A stretch of DNA of 12,703 nt from Nitrososphaera sp. (GCA_022545875.1 JAKEIF010000139.1:1-12703); one strand, 5' to 3'. Shown: positions 1 to 8,800, numbered from the stretch's first letter. Notes: generated by a model from the sequence alone, not told the origin. Program-made: numbers and translations.

Positions 1-126
1 ATGCAGTCAGAGCTGTGGCCAAGTCTGGAAACTGCTGATCATTCATGATCTGTATACCAGCTTCAGATAAGTCTCTATGTCGCATTATCGTCAGTCGATA
101 AATAACAAAAACTGTCATCATTCGGC
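1..126. other. Left-edge non-coding stretch
   Basis: No supportable gene lies here. A 15-codon frame from base 1 ends at a TGA at 46-48; it could be the tail of a gene entering from the left or chance. A short palindrome (GATCAT, two bases, ATGATC) occupies 37-50. The right part holds the presumed promoter of the gene at 127. Confidence 0.5.
97..104 (+). promoter_or_regulatory. TATA box for the SRPBCC operon
   Basis: GATAAATA is centred about 26 bases before the GTG at 127, the usual archaeal TATA-to-start-site distance. The mRNA would therefore be leaderless, consistent with the lack of a Shine-Dalgarno sequence before that GTG. Confidence 0.45.
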
Positions 127-582
127 GTGACAAGAGTTCAAACAGATGTAGAAATTAACGCACCAGTAGAAAGGGTGTTCGAATATTATACAAACCCTGA
201 CAACATCAAAGAAGCATGGCCTAAAGACGTAGTTAAAGAATCCGAGACTACGGCAGGTTCCAAGAGTGAACCCGGCTCCGAAATGCGAGTAGCAGGAGAA
301 CAGATGGGCATCTGGAAGGAAATGCGATTGCAGGTCGCTGAAAAAGAGCAAAACCGACGGCTGGTAACAAGACAGACAGATGGACCATTCAAGCGATGGG
401 AGAGTATTCAGGAATTTCAAGGAGACAACAACCGAACGAATGTGAGGCACATAATTGACTATGAGCTGCCTACTGGTGGCAAAGTTGCTGACATGTTTAC
501 GGGCGGACAGGCTGACGACAAGATAAAGAGCGGGATGGAACAGGCGGCGCAGACTGTCAAGCGCAATCTCGAGAGCCGTTGA
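127..582 (+). CDS. SRPBCC/START-like family protein
   Basis: A 151-residue soluble protein with the look of the SRPBCC (polyketide cyclase/START-like, Bet v 1 fold) superfamily. The opening strand VEINAPVERVFEYYTNPDNI (about residues 7-26) is the typical start of such domains, where a strand is followed by helices that close a ligand cavity. The middle has the alternating strands expected of the curved sheet, and the end (about 128-150) is a long helix rich in Q, A and K. Family members bind small hydrophobic ligands or act as cyclases and aromatase-like enzymes; the ligand here cannot be read from sequence. The GTG start is favoured by the TATA box 26 bases upstream. The next gene starts within or just after the stop codon, so the two are almost certainly co-transcribed. 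No signal peptide or membrane segment is seen, so it should be cytoplasmic. Confidence 0.8.
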   Translation: MTRVQTDVEINAPVERVFEYYTNPDNIKEAWPKDVVKESETTAGSKSEPGSEMRVAGEQMGIWKEMRLQVAEKEQNRRLVTRQTDGPFKRWESIQEFQGDNNRTNVRHIIDYELPTGGKVADMFTGGQADDKIKSGMEQAAQTVKRNLESR

Positions 583-590
583 ACCTGGAC

Positions 591-932
591 ATGTCCCGGC
601 ATAGTGTAGAGCACTTTGAAATCCCAGCTGACAGGACTGAAGAGTTAAAGGGATTCTACTCTTCCCTTTTTGGCTGGCAGTTTGAAAAGGGCCAGACGCA
701 GGATTACTGGATGATAAAGAACGCAGGAATCAGCGGCGGTTTAGCGCCCAAGGAAAACCCGGAGCAGATGCCGACAATGTTTGTAACTGTTGAATCTGTG
801 GACAATTATATTTCAAAGGCAAAGCAGCTCGACGCAAGAATTGTCAAGGAAAAGCAGGAAATCGATCAAGGTTACTATGCTGTCTTGGAAGACCCACAGA
901 GGAATACCTTTGGGATCTGGCAGGACAAGTAG
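591..932 (+). CDS. VOC family (glyoxalase/bleomycin-resistance-like) protein
   Basis: A 113-residue single vicinal-oxygen-chelate domain of the COG3324 style. Residues 7-11 (EHFEI) carry the first-strand metal-ligand position, FYSSLFGWQFE (22-32) is the hallmark helix/turn after it, and GYYAVLEDPQRNTFGIWQ (94-111) is the closing hairpin, with Q111 where these proteins place the last ligand. One such half-module normally dimerises to build a metal site. Substrate and reaction are unknown. The start could be TTG at 579, overlapping the upstream TGA by bases, which would add MNLD. ATG at 591 is preferred because the conserved domain begins right after it. It is the second gene of a three-gene unit, with only 8 bases between the upstream stop and this ATG. 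Confidence 0.8.
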   Translation: MSRHSVEHFEIPADRTEELKGFYSSLFGWQFEKGQTQDYWMIKNAGISGGLAPKENPEQMPTMFVTVESVDNYISKAKQLDARIVKEKQEIDQGYYAVLEDPQRNTFGIWQDK

Positions 933-948
933 CACCAAGGATACGATT

Positions 949-1293
949 ATGTCCTACGTTTCAAGAGACAAGAACTATACCGATCCTGCACAATCGGGGG
1001 TAAACGCCGCCGACAGGGTAGGCAATGCAGAAGACAGGCCTGAAAATGAAACAACTGATCGCGACAAGGCCGCAAAGATGGCCAACTTGCTTGAAGGTCT
1101 AGAATTTCCAGCATCAAAAGAAGACATCAAGAACCACCTGAATCGAAAATCGCCCTCCATGGGCAACAGGATCAACGATGTCTTTGAAGCAGTTCAGAAC
1201 AACCTTGACGATACCGCTACGTTTAGCAGTGTATATGAAATAGAGAAGGCAGCAGGGTTAGTCGAGAGCCGACGATCTGACTCCAGATGGTAG
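949..1293 (+). CDS. DUF2795-like small protein
   Basis: A 114-residue soluble protein. The first 40 residues are polar, rich in D, N, R and E, and probably disordered. Residues about 45-104 resemble DUF2795: LLEGLEFPASKEDI (47-60) matches that family's signature of a short helix, FPA, then a helix, and it ends with the helix VYEIEKAAGLV (95-105). DUF2795 proteins are small, mostly bacterial, and functionally uncharacterised. The frame stays open upstream to 790, but that part overlaps the VOC gene and has no domain, so ATG at 949 is chosen; AAGGA at 937-941 lies 7 bases before it. The start is 16 bases after the VOC stop, completing the operon. Confidence 0.7.
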   Translation: MSYVSRDKNYTDPAQSGVNAADRVGNAEDRPENETTDRDKAAKMANLLEGLEFPASKEDIKNHLNRKSPSMGNRINDVFEAVQNNLDDTATFSSVYEIEKAAGLVESRRSDSRW

Positions 1294-1312
1294 CGTAGCA
1301 TCATCTGTAGCA

Positions 1313-1318
1313 TTTTTT
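1313..1318 (+). terminator. T6 terminator tract after the first operon
   Basis: A run of six T residues lies 20 bases after the stop codon of the DUF2795-like gene. Archaeal RNA polymerase commonly terminates at such tracts without a hairpin. Confidence 0.4.
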
Positions 1319-1368
1319 AGGTATAATGACTCGATATCCCATTTAACTCCGAATTACGGTTATTCTGT

Positions 1369-2985
1369 GTGAAGATCAGCCGGCGTGACTTTCTAAAAGC
1401 GATTGGGGCCAGCGCAATCACGATTTTCGTCGGGGGCCTTGGTGCCATAAGTTACAAACGAAATGACGCCGGCCAGAGTTCTCATAGCTTACTTGAAGAA
1501 GCGTCAGGTCAGACCGCCGGCTCGTGGACTACCGGAGGGAGTACTTCAACTGTTGCTATTCATGCTTCCGTGCTTCCAAACGGAAGAGTCTTTTACTTTG
1601 CCGGCTCAGGCTACCACTCGTCGCATCAGAACGGTCCTTATGAAGCCCGAGTCCTCAATACCTCGACTGGCTCTGAATCAAACATCTCAATGTCAGAGGA
1701 TCTTTTCTGCGCAGGTCAGGCGCCGCTATCAAACGGCAGAATATTGCTTGCAGGCGGCACGCTGAGATACGACATTGCTTCTGACAATTGCAATGGCAAG
1801 TGGCATGGCTTGAGATCAGCTTACGAAGTTAATACAGATGGCACCCTAACCAAGGTGCAGTCGATGAGACATGGCAGATGGTATCCCACATGCGTGACAC
1901 TATCAAACGGCAGAGTCATGGTGACTGGCGGCTATGACGAATTTGGCGATCATAACCGGCTTGTCGAGATCTACAACCCTTCAACAAAGACCTGGAGCAT
2001 AATGCAGGCTCAGAGCGGCGGAAGCACCTACACTGTAGGGGCCACTGCAACTTCTTCTTGCTCAGGCGCAGGCGACGATGCATACAGCGGGGCTTCTACC
2101 AACCTGTTTCTCTACCCAAGGATGCACCTGATGCCTACAGGAAACGTTGTCGTCGCAGGGATGCTCGACGACATCCGCCTCTGGAATGCATCTTCCGGTT
2201 CATGGTCTAGACTTGGAGCCAGCTCGCCGGTCTATCGCCATTACGGGACAAGCGTGCTACTGCCACTTGAGAACACGTCTTCTGAAAGGGGCAAGATCTT
2301 GATAGCTGGAGGCTCGCCCACATCAGCCGACCCTGCAACAACGAGAGTGCAGATTCTTGACTTCAACGAAGGAAACCCGCAGGTAAGGACTGTTGATTCA
2401 CTGCAGTACGGCCGGAAATATCCCGCGCCAGTAATTCTGCCCGACGGTAAGGTGGTGTTGTTTGGTGGCGTGTCGCAGGGAACTCAGGTCAGCTATCGGA
2501 ACGTCCCCGAGATGTTTGACCCAGATACCGAAAATTGGACTGGCCTTGCGTCTGCGTCTGTGCCCAGAACGTACCATCAGATAGCGATTCTTCTTTCTGA
2601 CGGGAGAGTCTGGAACGCGGGGGGCACTCCAACCAGGAGCAACTGGGAGCTCAGAACCCAATTCTATAGACCCGCTTATTATTCTGCGTCACGCCCCTCC
2701 ATATCCGGAAGCCCTACGGTTGGAGGCTATGGAGGTTCGATCACTATACCTACTTCCAATGGTTCGAGCATCACCAAAGCAACTCTGGTCAAATTGCCAG
2801 ATACAACACATCATTACGATGCCAATATGCGGCACCTCACACTCGACAAGGTCAGCCACACTTCAAGCAGTGTAAGAGTAGATGCCCCACTAAACAGCCG
2901 GCTTGCGCCGCGCGGTTACTATTATCTTCACATCATCAATAGCTCCGGGATACCGTCACGAGCAAGAATAATCAGATTAAATTAA
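1369..2985 (+). CDS. Tat-exported kelch/glyoxal-oxidase-like copper radical oxidase
   Basis: A 538-residue extracytoplasmic protein. SRRDFLKA (4-11) is a twin-arginine motif, followed by a hydrophobic stretch to about 28, so it should be exported folded by Tat; no clear cleavage site is seen, so it may stay anchored. The body is a kelch-type propeller with repeated (S/P)(N/D)GR or similar followed by GG, and the last about 105 residues match the early-set (DUF1929) domain of galactose and glyoxal oxidases. All five active-site positions of that family can be placed: C114 (FCAG) and Y172 (RWYPT) for the Cys-Tyr radical cofactor, axial Y402 and H403 (RTYHQ), and H481 (DTTH). Known members oxidise primary alcohols or aldehydes with O2, giving H2O2, using one copper; the substrate here is unknown. 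GTG is the start because the Tat motif follows at once. It is convergent with the next gene, with 5 bases between stops. Confidence 0.85.
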   Translation: MKISRRDFLKAIGASAITIFVGGLGAISYKRNDAGQSSHSLLEEASGQTAGSWTTGGSTSTVAIHASVLPNGRVFYFAGSGYHSSHQNGPYEARVLNTSTGSESNISMSEDLFCAGQAPLSNGRILLAGGTLRYDIASDNCNGKWHGLRSAYEVNTDGTLTKVQSMRHGRWYPTCVTLSNGRVMVTGGYDEFGDHNRLVEIYNPSTKTWSIMQAQSGGSTYTVGATATSSCSGAGDDAYSGASTNLFLYPRMHLMPTGNVVVAGMLDDIRLWNASSGSWSRLGASSPVYRHYGTSVLLPLENTSSERGKILIAGGSPTSADPATTRVQILDFNEGNPQVRTVDSLQYGRKYPAPVILPDGKVVLFGGVSQGTQVSYRNVPEMFDPDTENWTGLASASVPRTYHQIAILLSDGRVWNAGGTPTRSNWELRTQFYRPAYYSASRPSISGSPTVGGYGGSITIPTSNGSSITKATLVKLPDTTHHYDANMRHLTLDKVSHTSSSVRVDAPLNSRLAPRGYYYLHIINSSGIPSRARIIRLN

Positions 2986-2990
2986 TGATC

Positions 2991-3761
2991 TTATTTTGTC
3001 CGCAGTTTTTCCTTGATTCTGCCTCGGAATATTGCGATGGGCAGCAGCGCAAAAACACCGAAAATAGCTGCAACAGCTATGACTATGGCAGCATAATCTT
3101 CGAAGAATACCTTTGTTTCAAACCATGCCGCCGGCAGAGTTGTAAAATAATCCAATGCAGAAAAATCCTCCCTCTCACCCACTGCTAGCACATACTTGGC
3201 CGATTCGTCTTGACGGAGACTCTTGTCGAATACGACGATTTCGTATGTTCCAGTCGACGGCAGTTTGTCGATTACAAGCTCTTGGCGAACCATGTAGGAA
3301 GTCTGGGTAAAAGGCTCAAAGAACTTTTCCGCAGGACCTTCGCTCTTGTATTCAAGAAGTATGGCGTCACCTGCCACAGGAACAGAATCAAAATCTGTTT
3401 CTGCTGCATGGAGTCTTTTTTCCACCGTGTCCTCGCCGACGTCTAGCCCGGCCACACTCAACCCATTTCCGTTCAGCGCCACTGCAGGTGTAAAATTTCC
3501 ATACTGCTCTAGGTCCGGGACGGTCATCTGCATGTAAAAGCGCTCACCCTGTCGGCCCTCAAACCGGTAGAAATCAGCATTCTGACCCTGTAATGCCTGG
3601 TAAATAGCCCAAGACACTGTATGATCCGGAATCACTGTCGCAGCATCAAGGCTATTATTGTTACTGCTATCAAGGGGTTTGTGCGCAGCTGCATCTGACG
3701 ATATTGCAATCAAAAAAAGTGGAATTGCAGCCAGCGCAATACCAGACAACTGCTTCATCAT
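2991..3761 (-). CDS. Secreted, C-terminally membrane-anchored protein with PPC-like domain
   Basis: A 256-residue protein I cannot name. It has a Sec-type signal peptide (about 1-26, hydrophobic core LSGIALAAIPLFLIAIS, likely cut after the AAA near 24-26). An extracytoplasmic beta-rich region follows, then one membrane helix (about 222-245, DYAAIVIAVAAIFGVFALLPI) and a basic cytoplasmic tail (RGRIKEKLRTK). The pieces SWAIYQAL, NADFYRFEG (61-69), GERFYMQM and GTYEIVVFD (171-179) resemble pre-peptidase C-terminal (PPC-like) beta-sandwich domains, which are non-catalytic and often bind surfaces or partners. The gene starts with two Met codons; a TATA-like TTTATC about 26 bases upstream supports the first and a leaderless mRNA. 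It shares a divergent promoter region with the SDR gene and converges on the copper oxidase gene. Confidence 0.7.
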   Translation of the reverse strand: MMKQLSGIALAAIPLFLIAISSDAAAHKPLDSSNNNSLDAATVIPDHTVSWAIYQALQGQNADFYRFEGRQGERFYMQMTVPDLEQYGNFTPAVALNGNGLSVAGLDVGEDTVEKRLHAAETDFDSVPVAGDAILLEYKSEGPAEKFFEPFTQTSYMVRQELVIDKLPSTGTYEIVVFDKSLRQDESAKYVLAVGEREDFSALDYFTTLPAAWFETKVFFEDYAAIVIAVAAIFGVFALLPIAIFRGRIKEKLRTK

Positions 3762-3784
3762 ATCCAGTTTGTAACTTCTTCATT

Positions 3785-3790
3785 GATAAA
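3785..3790 (-). promoter_or_regulatory. TATA box of the anchored secreted protein gene
   Basis: On the minus strand this reads TTTATC and is centred about 26 bases before the ATG at 3761, suggesting a leaderless mRNA. Confidence 0.4.
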
Positions 3791-3838
3791 GAGTAACATC
3801 TGCGACAAGAGTTTGGCAAAGTCCTACTTGTTGGCACC

Positions 3839-3846
3839 TTTTATAC
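3839..3846 (+). promoter_or_regulatory. TATA box of the SDR/membrane-protein operon
   Basis: TTTTATAC is centred about 27 bases before the ATG at 3870, the classic archaeal TATA position for a leaderless transcript. No Shine-Dalgarno sequence precedes that ATG. It is one of the clearest promoters in the window, together with the one before 5818. Confidence 0.6.
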
Positions 3847-3869
3847 GATCTGTATTTGTATAATCATTG

Positions 3870-5264
3870 ATGTCTATCCAGCTAAAGAGCAATACGCAGG
3901 GCCCAGGATCCCAGCAGTTGAAGATTCTGGTAGCTGGGGGAAGCGGTTTTATCGGCAAGAGGCTGATTGCGAGATTGTCTGACGCAAATATTCCGGCACG
4001 CAGGAATGAAATACTTTGTCTGACGCGCAGGCCCGAGTCTCTTGGCCAGGATTTTGGTGATGATGTTAAGGTAGTAAAGGGCGATGTCTCTGACCCCGAT
4101 GATATGCGCCGGGAATTGCGTGACATTGACGTAGCGTACTACCTAGTCCACTCCATGGAGGGCGATTCAAAACACTGGAAAAAGTTTGCCGAGCGCGACA
4201 GGGCTGCTGCGGAAAATTTTGCCAAGAGCGCTACCGAATGCGGAGTGAAGAGAATCATTTACCTTGGCGGACTGAGTCACGGCAAAGACGAAGAGCTGTC
4301 AGAGCACATGAGAAGCAGGAAGGAGGTGGGCGAAATACTACGCACATCGTCTGCCAAAGTGACCATTTTCAAGGCTGCAGTAATTCTGGGTCAGGGAGGC
4401 GGATCATTTCAGATGCTCCAGTATCTGGTGGAGAGGCTGCCCATAATGGTGTGCCCGAGGTGGGTGCTCACAAGATCACAGCCGATTTCAGTCGACGATG
4501 TAGTTTCATATCTCACTTATGCGATCCAGCTGAAAGAGACTGAAGGAAAGACATTTGAGATAGGCGGCCCAGAGGCTCTGACGTATTCCGACATGATGAC
4601 CCGGTATGCAGCCACGATTAACAAGAAAATTCGAATACTGATAATCCCGTTTCTTACGCCCAGACTATCGTCCTATTGGGTCGATCTCGTTACACCGGTC
4701 CCAGCGTCGCTTGCCCGCCCCCTGATAGATAGCCTAAAACATGAGGCCGTCATTCGGGATGACTCGGTAAGACGGATCATTCCAATTACTCCAAAGCCAT
4801 TTGAGCAGGCAATAAGGGACGCATTTTCAGAGAAACCCGCCAAAAATGCTGCTGGCGCCAGCAGGAAGGAAAGAACTTCGATTTCACTGAACACAAAGGT
4901 TCTTGCAATCTCGCTTCTGGCCCTAGCAGTCTTTGGTTCGATGTATTATGTTGTGGACAGAGGACAAAGTCCGTCCGATCCAACAAATCTCGCATTGTTC
5001 TCACTTTGGTACTTGGGGATTGCATTTGCACTATACTTCATCAGGAAGGGTGCTAGGCTGGGCGCATTTGTAGCCGGCCTCATCGGGTGGATTACACTTG
5101 CATTCTGGCTGCTGGAAGGAAGGGACATCTTTTTGTCTGCGGCCCGTCCAGCAGAATTAGCCGCGATATTTCTTGATACAGCCGGAATCATTACTGTCTG
5201 CTTTGAAATATCTGCGTCGCACAATGTCTTTCACAAGTTAAGAACGCGCAGCAGGGATCTATAG
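3870..5264 (+). CDS. NmrA/SDR_a2-type NAD(P)-binding protein with four C-terminal membrane segments
   Basis: A 464-residue protein. Residues 18-29 hold the Rossmann motif LVAGGSGFIG (GxxGxxG at G23, G26, G29), so the first about 310 residues are an atypical short-chain dehydrogenase/reductase. Blocks such as VAYYLVHSM (88-96), EHMRSRKEVGEILR (145-158), LPIMVCPRWVLTRSQPISVDD (190-210) and FEIGGPEALTY (229-239) fit the SDR_a2/YbjT-like group, in which the catalytic YxxxK is replaced (H146 lies near that site). Members bind NAD(P) but their substrates are mostly unknown. From about 342 four hydrophobic segments follow (342-362, 374-391, 396-415, 428-446), so the enzyme domain is membrane-tethered. 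ATG 3870 is preferred over the adjacent TTG at 3867 because of promoter spacing. It is co-transcribed with the next gene, 6 bases downstream. Confidence 0.8.
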   Translation: MSIQLKSNTQGPGSQQLKILVAGGSGFIGKRLIARLSDANIPARRNEILCLTRRPESLGQDFGDDVKVVKGDVSDPDDMRRELRDIDVAYYLVHSMEGDSKHWKKFAERDRAAAENFAKSATECGVKRIIYLGGLSHGKDEELSEHMRSRKEVGEILRTSSAKVTIFKAAVILGQGGGSFQMLQYLVERLPIMVCPRWVLTRSQPISVDDVVSYLTYAIQLKETEGKTFEIGGPEALTYSDMMTRYAATINKKIRILIIPFLTPRLSSYWVDLVTPVPASLARPLIDSLKHEAVIRDDSVRRIIPITPKPFEQAIRDAFSEKPAKNAAGASRKERTSISLNTKVLAISLLALAVFGSMYYVVDRGQSPSDPTNLALFSLWYLGIAFALYFIRKGARLGAFVAGLIGWITLAFWLLEGRDIFLSAARPAELAAIFLDTAGIITVCFEISASHNVFHKLRTRSRDL

Positions 5265-5270
5265 GAGATT

Positions 5271-5711
5271 ATGGATTTATTCCTGCTTGGACTTGTTGCC
5301 GGGATATCAGCAACCGCTACAATGACCCTGACTGAAATTCCATCATGGAAGCGCTGGGGCCTCCGCGGAGTCTTTGAGTGGCATGAAAATCAGGCGATAA
5401 CCGAATTCCTTGTCAAAAAGAAGCAGACAAGCTTTATTGGGATATTCTTTTTTCACTTTCTCAACGGCACACTTGCAGGAATTGCATTTCCATATTTAAT
5501 TTCATTCCTATTGCCATTTGCGCCTCTACTTCTCCTCAGCACCCTCTACGGAATAGTCCTTTGGGTCTTGACCCTGGCGCCGATTCACAAGCCAATTACC
5601 GGCCTCCATCCATGGAACCATCCACTTGGACGACTGCCTGCAATCGCAAGCCTAATTGGACATGTTGTCTATGGATTCGTGCTTGGTGTGATTTTCTTGC
5701 TTGCACTATGA
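5271..5711 (+). CDS. Small integral membrane protein
   Basis: A 146-residue protein of unrecognised family. Hydrophobic segments are near 3-20, 55-80, 82-105 and 125-145. A conserved-looking polar loop between the last two holds HKPITGLHPWNHPLGRLPA (about 107-125), with several histidines and prolines. An amphipathic loop, FEWHENQAITEFLVKK, lies between the first two segments. The start is well supported: GGAG in AGGAGATT stands a few bases before ATG at 5271, only 6 bases after the stop of the SDR gene, so the two form an operon. A shared membrane location with the tail of the SDR protein makes a physical partnership plausible, but no function can be assigned. Confidence 0.7.
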   Translation: MDLFLLGLVAGISATATMTLTEIPSWKRWGLRGVFEWHENQAITEFLVKKKQTSFIGIFFFHFLNGTLAGIAFPYLISFLLPFAPLLLLSTLYGIVLWVLTLAPIHKPITGLHPWNHPLGRLPAIASLIGHVVYGFVLGVIFLLAL

Positions 5712-5759
5712 ACATCGCTGCGGAACTTTTGCTCTGAAATCTCTACGCTGATGTAATAC

Positions 5760-5767
5760 TTTTATTT
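5760..5767 (+). promoter_or_regulatory. TATA box of the repeat-NTPase/cyclase operon
   Basis: TTTTATTT, preceded by C as in the promoter at 3838, would place the start site near 5790. That gives a leader of about 27 bases containing the Shine-Dalgarno AGGTG at 5804-5808. Confidence 0.5.
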
Positions 5768-5803
5768 GAATGTCTACGATCGTTTTCAAAGGTAGAGCCT
5801 GCT

Positions 5804-5808
5804 AGGTG
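5804..5808 (+). promoter_or_regulatory. Shine-Dalgarno site deciding the TTG start at 5818
   Basis: AGGTG complements the CACCT of the archaeal 16S 3' end and lies 9 bases before the TTG at 5818. The frame is closed by a TAG just upstream of that TTG, and there is no Met codon for a long way downstream, so the rare TTG start is credible. Confidence 0.5.
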
Positions 5809-5817
5809 TTGTAGGGA

Positions 5818-8800
5818 TTGGCGAGCGTACAAAAACCGGATTTAAAGATAATCGAGCCTTATGACGTTTCATTTGCCGAACTTCGATTTGCCGGCAATTG
5901 GGAAGAAACCGTCCAAAAGGTGGCAACCGCGATTAACGTCCAGTTTACAGAATCTTCAGAGAGCCTGCCATTTGTCCCGTCAAGACAATTTGCAACCCTG
6001 CTTCGGGAAGAAAAGATATTTCTCATAGGGCCAAGCGGCAGCGGAAAATCAAGGACGATTATCGAGCTTCTTAGAAACAAGAGCCCGGATTACGACAGGA
6101 TATTTGTGATCAACCCGTCAAACCCTGCAGGTCTGGACTCGGGGCGGGAAAGCATTTCCAAACTTTCGCAGCGTTTTCGCCAGAGCGACTTGGTAATTTG
6201 GGACAACTTTCCGGATGGGCTGGTCAAGCGTGATCTGCAAAGCGCATTTGGCGCCTTGGAAATGGTCAACGCAAGACCCGTCCAGAACCTGTACATCGCG
6301 CTCAAGCCGACTTACCTAGAGATGTACCGGGGGCTGACGACAGGCATTCCAGACATTTACACCCATGAAATCTATTGCGACTTGGAAACAATGAAGGCGC
6401 TCCTAAAGGCATATGGCAATGTCGAGCAGTATAGAAAAGTGTCCGGGTCTGTCGCTCCAAACATTGACAGGATTGCGCGGATCCTCTGGCAAAAACAGCC
6501 GCTGTCCATTACCGTGGTGGATTACTACAAGGCCCTAGTAAACAAAGGAGAGGGTGCAATAGATGAGGCAGCGGCGCTACAGATGGCGCAGACGTGGCTC
6601 CCGGTTTACGATTACTTTGAGCGCCAGTTTGAAGTGATAAAGAACATGTCAACTCGCAGGGACGAAGTTGACTTTCTCCACATTCTGCGCTTTTGCTACG
6701 AGGTAGGATTCGAGAGGACCCACGCCTCACTGGCGGCGCTCCAAAGAAAGATCTTTGGTAGCGAGCCCCCCGCCGAGCCTACCAGGGAACTGGGGACCTG
6801 GCTTTTTCTTTCCGGCCAGAACTATGCCATGCACGACTCTGCCAAAAACGCGGTAAAGCTGACAGACTATGCAAGGATGAAAATCGCTTCGTACCTGGCT
6901 CGGAATTTTTCGGAAATTGCTCCAACAGGGGCCAGCGAACTCCATTCATTGGGCCTTTTCATGGGCAAGGACATTGAATTCATCCCGGCCCAGGATGAAA
7001 AGGGACTGGCGATTCCGGAGCAGATCTATGGCTTTATGAAGAAAAATGCGCCATTTGAAAGGGCGCTGGGCAGGGGAGTGGGCGAGAATTTTGAGCGGCT
7101 TGACGACGACCTGCAAGAGCGAATACTCCGGCTCGTTGATACCGAGATTGAATTTGGAGTCGGGCTGGCCGACAGCCTTGGCGAGCGATTTTCCGAGCTC
7201 GACGACTTTAACCGGCAGCGCATCATGGACAAGGTCTATCAGGGAATGCTCTTTGCTCGCTATTTTGGCCAGAGCGTCGGCAGGCTTTACAGCAGGCTCT
7301 CAGTTGAACTCCAGTCCCTAGTTACGTTCCATTCAGAAAAAAACCCCCAGTTTGCCGACGGGCTTGGGATGGGGCTTGGCTACATGTACGCGACACTTGA
7401 GCCTGAGCTTCAGCGCGAGATTCTGGCCAAAGCGAAAAACAGTTTTGACATTTCGCGGGGCATCGGATTTGGATTTGGCCTCACGGTTGGATTGCTGCAG
7501 GAAGACGGCGTCAGGAATGCAATGGCGCTGGCTGACAACAATTCAGAGCTCGACACCGGCTTTGGGATGGGCATTGCCTTAAGCTATTCCAGCCTTCCAG
7601 AAAACCTGCGGCTACTGGTACTTGACAGGGTTGCAAAGGACGCCGAGTTTGCTTTTGGAGTCGGGGCATACAGCGCGTTTTCCTACAAAGAATCATGCCC
7701 GCCGGAGATATTTGGTCTGCTGACTAGCAATACAGAGGTCGCCTACGGCCTGGGCCTTGGCTACGGGCCTATCTTTTTCTACCTTCCAGAAAAGTTTAGG
7801 TCTGAACTTGACGCGCTGCTAAAAGAAAATGTAAAGCTGGATGACGGGGTCGGATCCGGAATCGGGTTTGTACTAAACCATTTTCCTGCCGAAGCGCAGG
7901 AGATGCTTTTCGGAAAGGCTGCTGCAAAAAATGCCTTTGCCACTGGGCTGGGGTACGGTCTAGGATACATCTGGAGCTACGTCAGCGAGGCGCTGAGAAA
8001 GCGCGCTGTTGCCCTTGCTGCGACTAGTAACGACTTTGCCCGGGGCCTTGGCATCGGCTTTGGTTGCAGGCTGGACACGCTGGAGCCGGAATATCTGGCG
8101 CAGGTGATTTCAATTGCTGATTCAAACAGCGAGCTTGACAGAGGGCTAGGTAGTGGTGCCGCGTGGGCTTGGCCTTACTTTAGCGAATCTGCTAGGCGCA
8201 TAGCTGTGCAAAGGACGGATAGCCGGACTGAATTTGCAAGGGGAATGGGATTCGGACTGGCAAGGGTAGTGAAGCAGTTTTCGCAGGCAGAAAAGGACCT
8301 GCTGCTTGGACGGCTAGAGCATGACCCCTTTTTTGCAGAAGGGTTTAGCGAGGGAACGGGCCATTATCTCTGGAGCATTTATGGCAAAGTCGAAAAAGAG
8401 GATTTGCTGAGCCAGGCTGCCGGTTCCGCCGAAATCTCACGTGGCATCGGCACAGGGATCGGTTTTCTGCATTCATTTTTCAAGACCGAACTGGATAGTG
8501 AAATGCAGGCGTTTCTCAAAAAGAACCCGAACCTGCGGAGAGGCATAGGCAATGGCATGGGAAGGGCTTACAAATATCTGCCTGAAAACGCCCGCCTGGA
8601 CGCCTTTAGGATGGCAGATGAAGACATAGAGTTTGCCAGAGGCCTTGGACAAGGTCTGGGCACAGTCTACAACTACCTTGACGATTCAGAGCGAAATATC
8701 CTTTGGTCCAACTTGGGAGAAAATAGTTTCTCAAAAGGCCTTGGGACCGGGCTCGGCATAGTCATGCCTTTTTTGCCGCAAGACTCTAGAACCAAGCTGC

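Noticed and set aside
1..48. 15-codon frame starting at base 1
   Set aside because: Too short to judge; it could be the tail of an upstream gene or chance.
37..50. GATCAT/ATGATC palindrome
   Set aside because: Six-base arms next to no obvious promoter element; easily expected by chance.
118..450. 110-codon open frame on the minus strand opposite the SRPBCC gene
   Set aside because: Its translation is Cys- and Phe-rich with no domain pattern, and it lies fully opposite a convincing gene.
790..948. Upstream extension of the DUF2795-like frame
   Set aside because: It overlaps the VOC gene in another frame and shows no domain; ATG 949 has a Shine-Dalgarno-like AAGGA.
1321..1330. GTATAATGAC as promoter of the copper oxidase gene
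   Set aside because: It resembles a bacterial -10 box but sits about 45 bases before the GTG, too far for a leaderless archaeal start; ATTTAAC near 1341-1347 is better placed but weak, so neither is listed.
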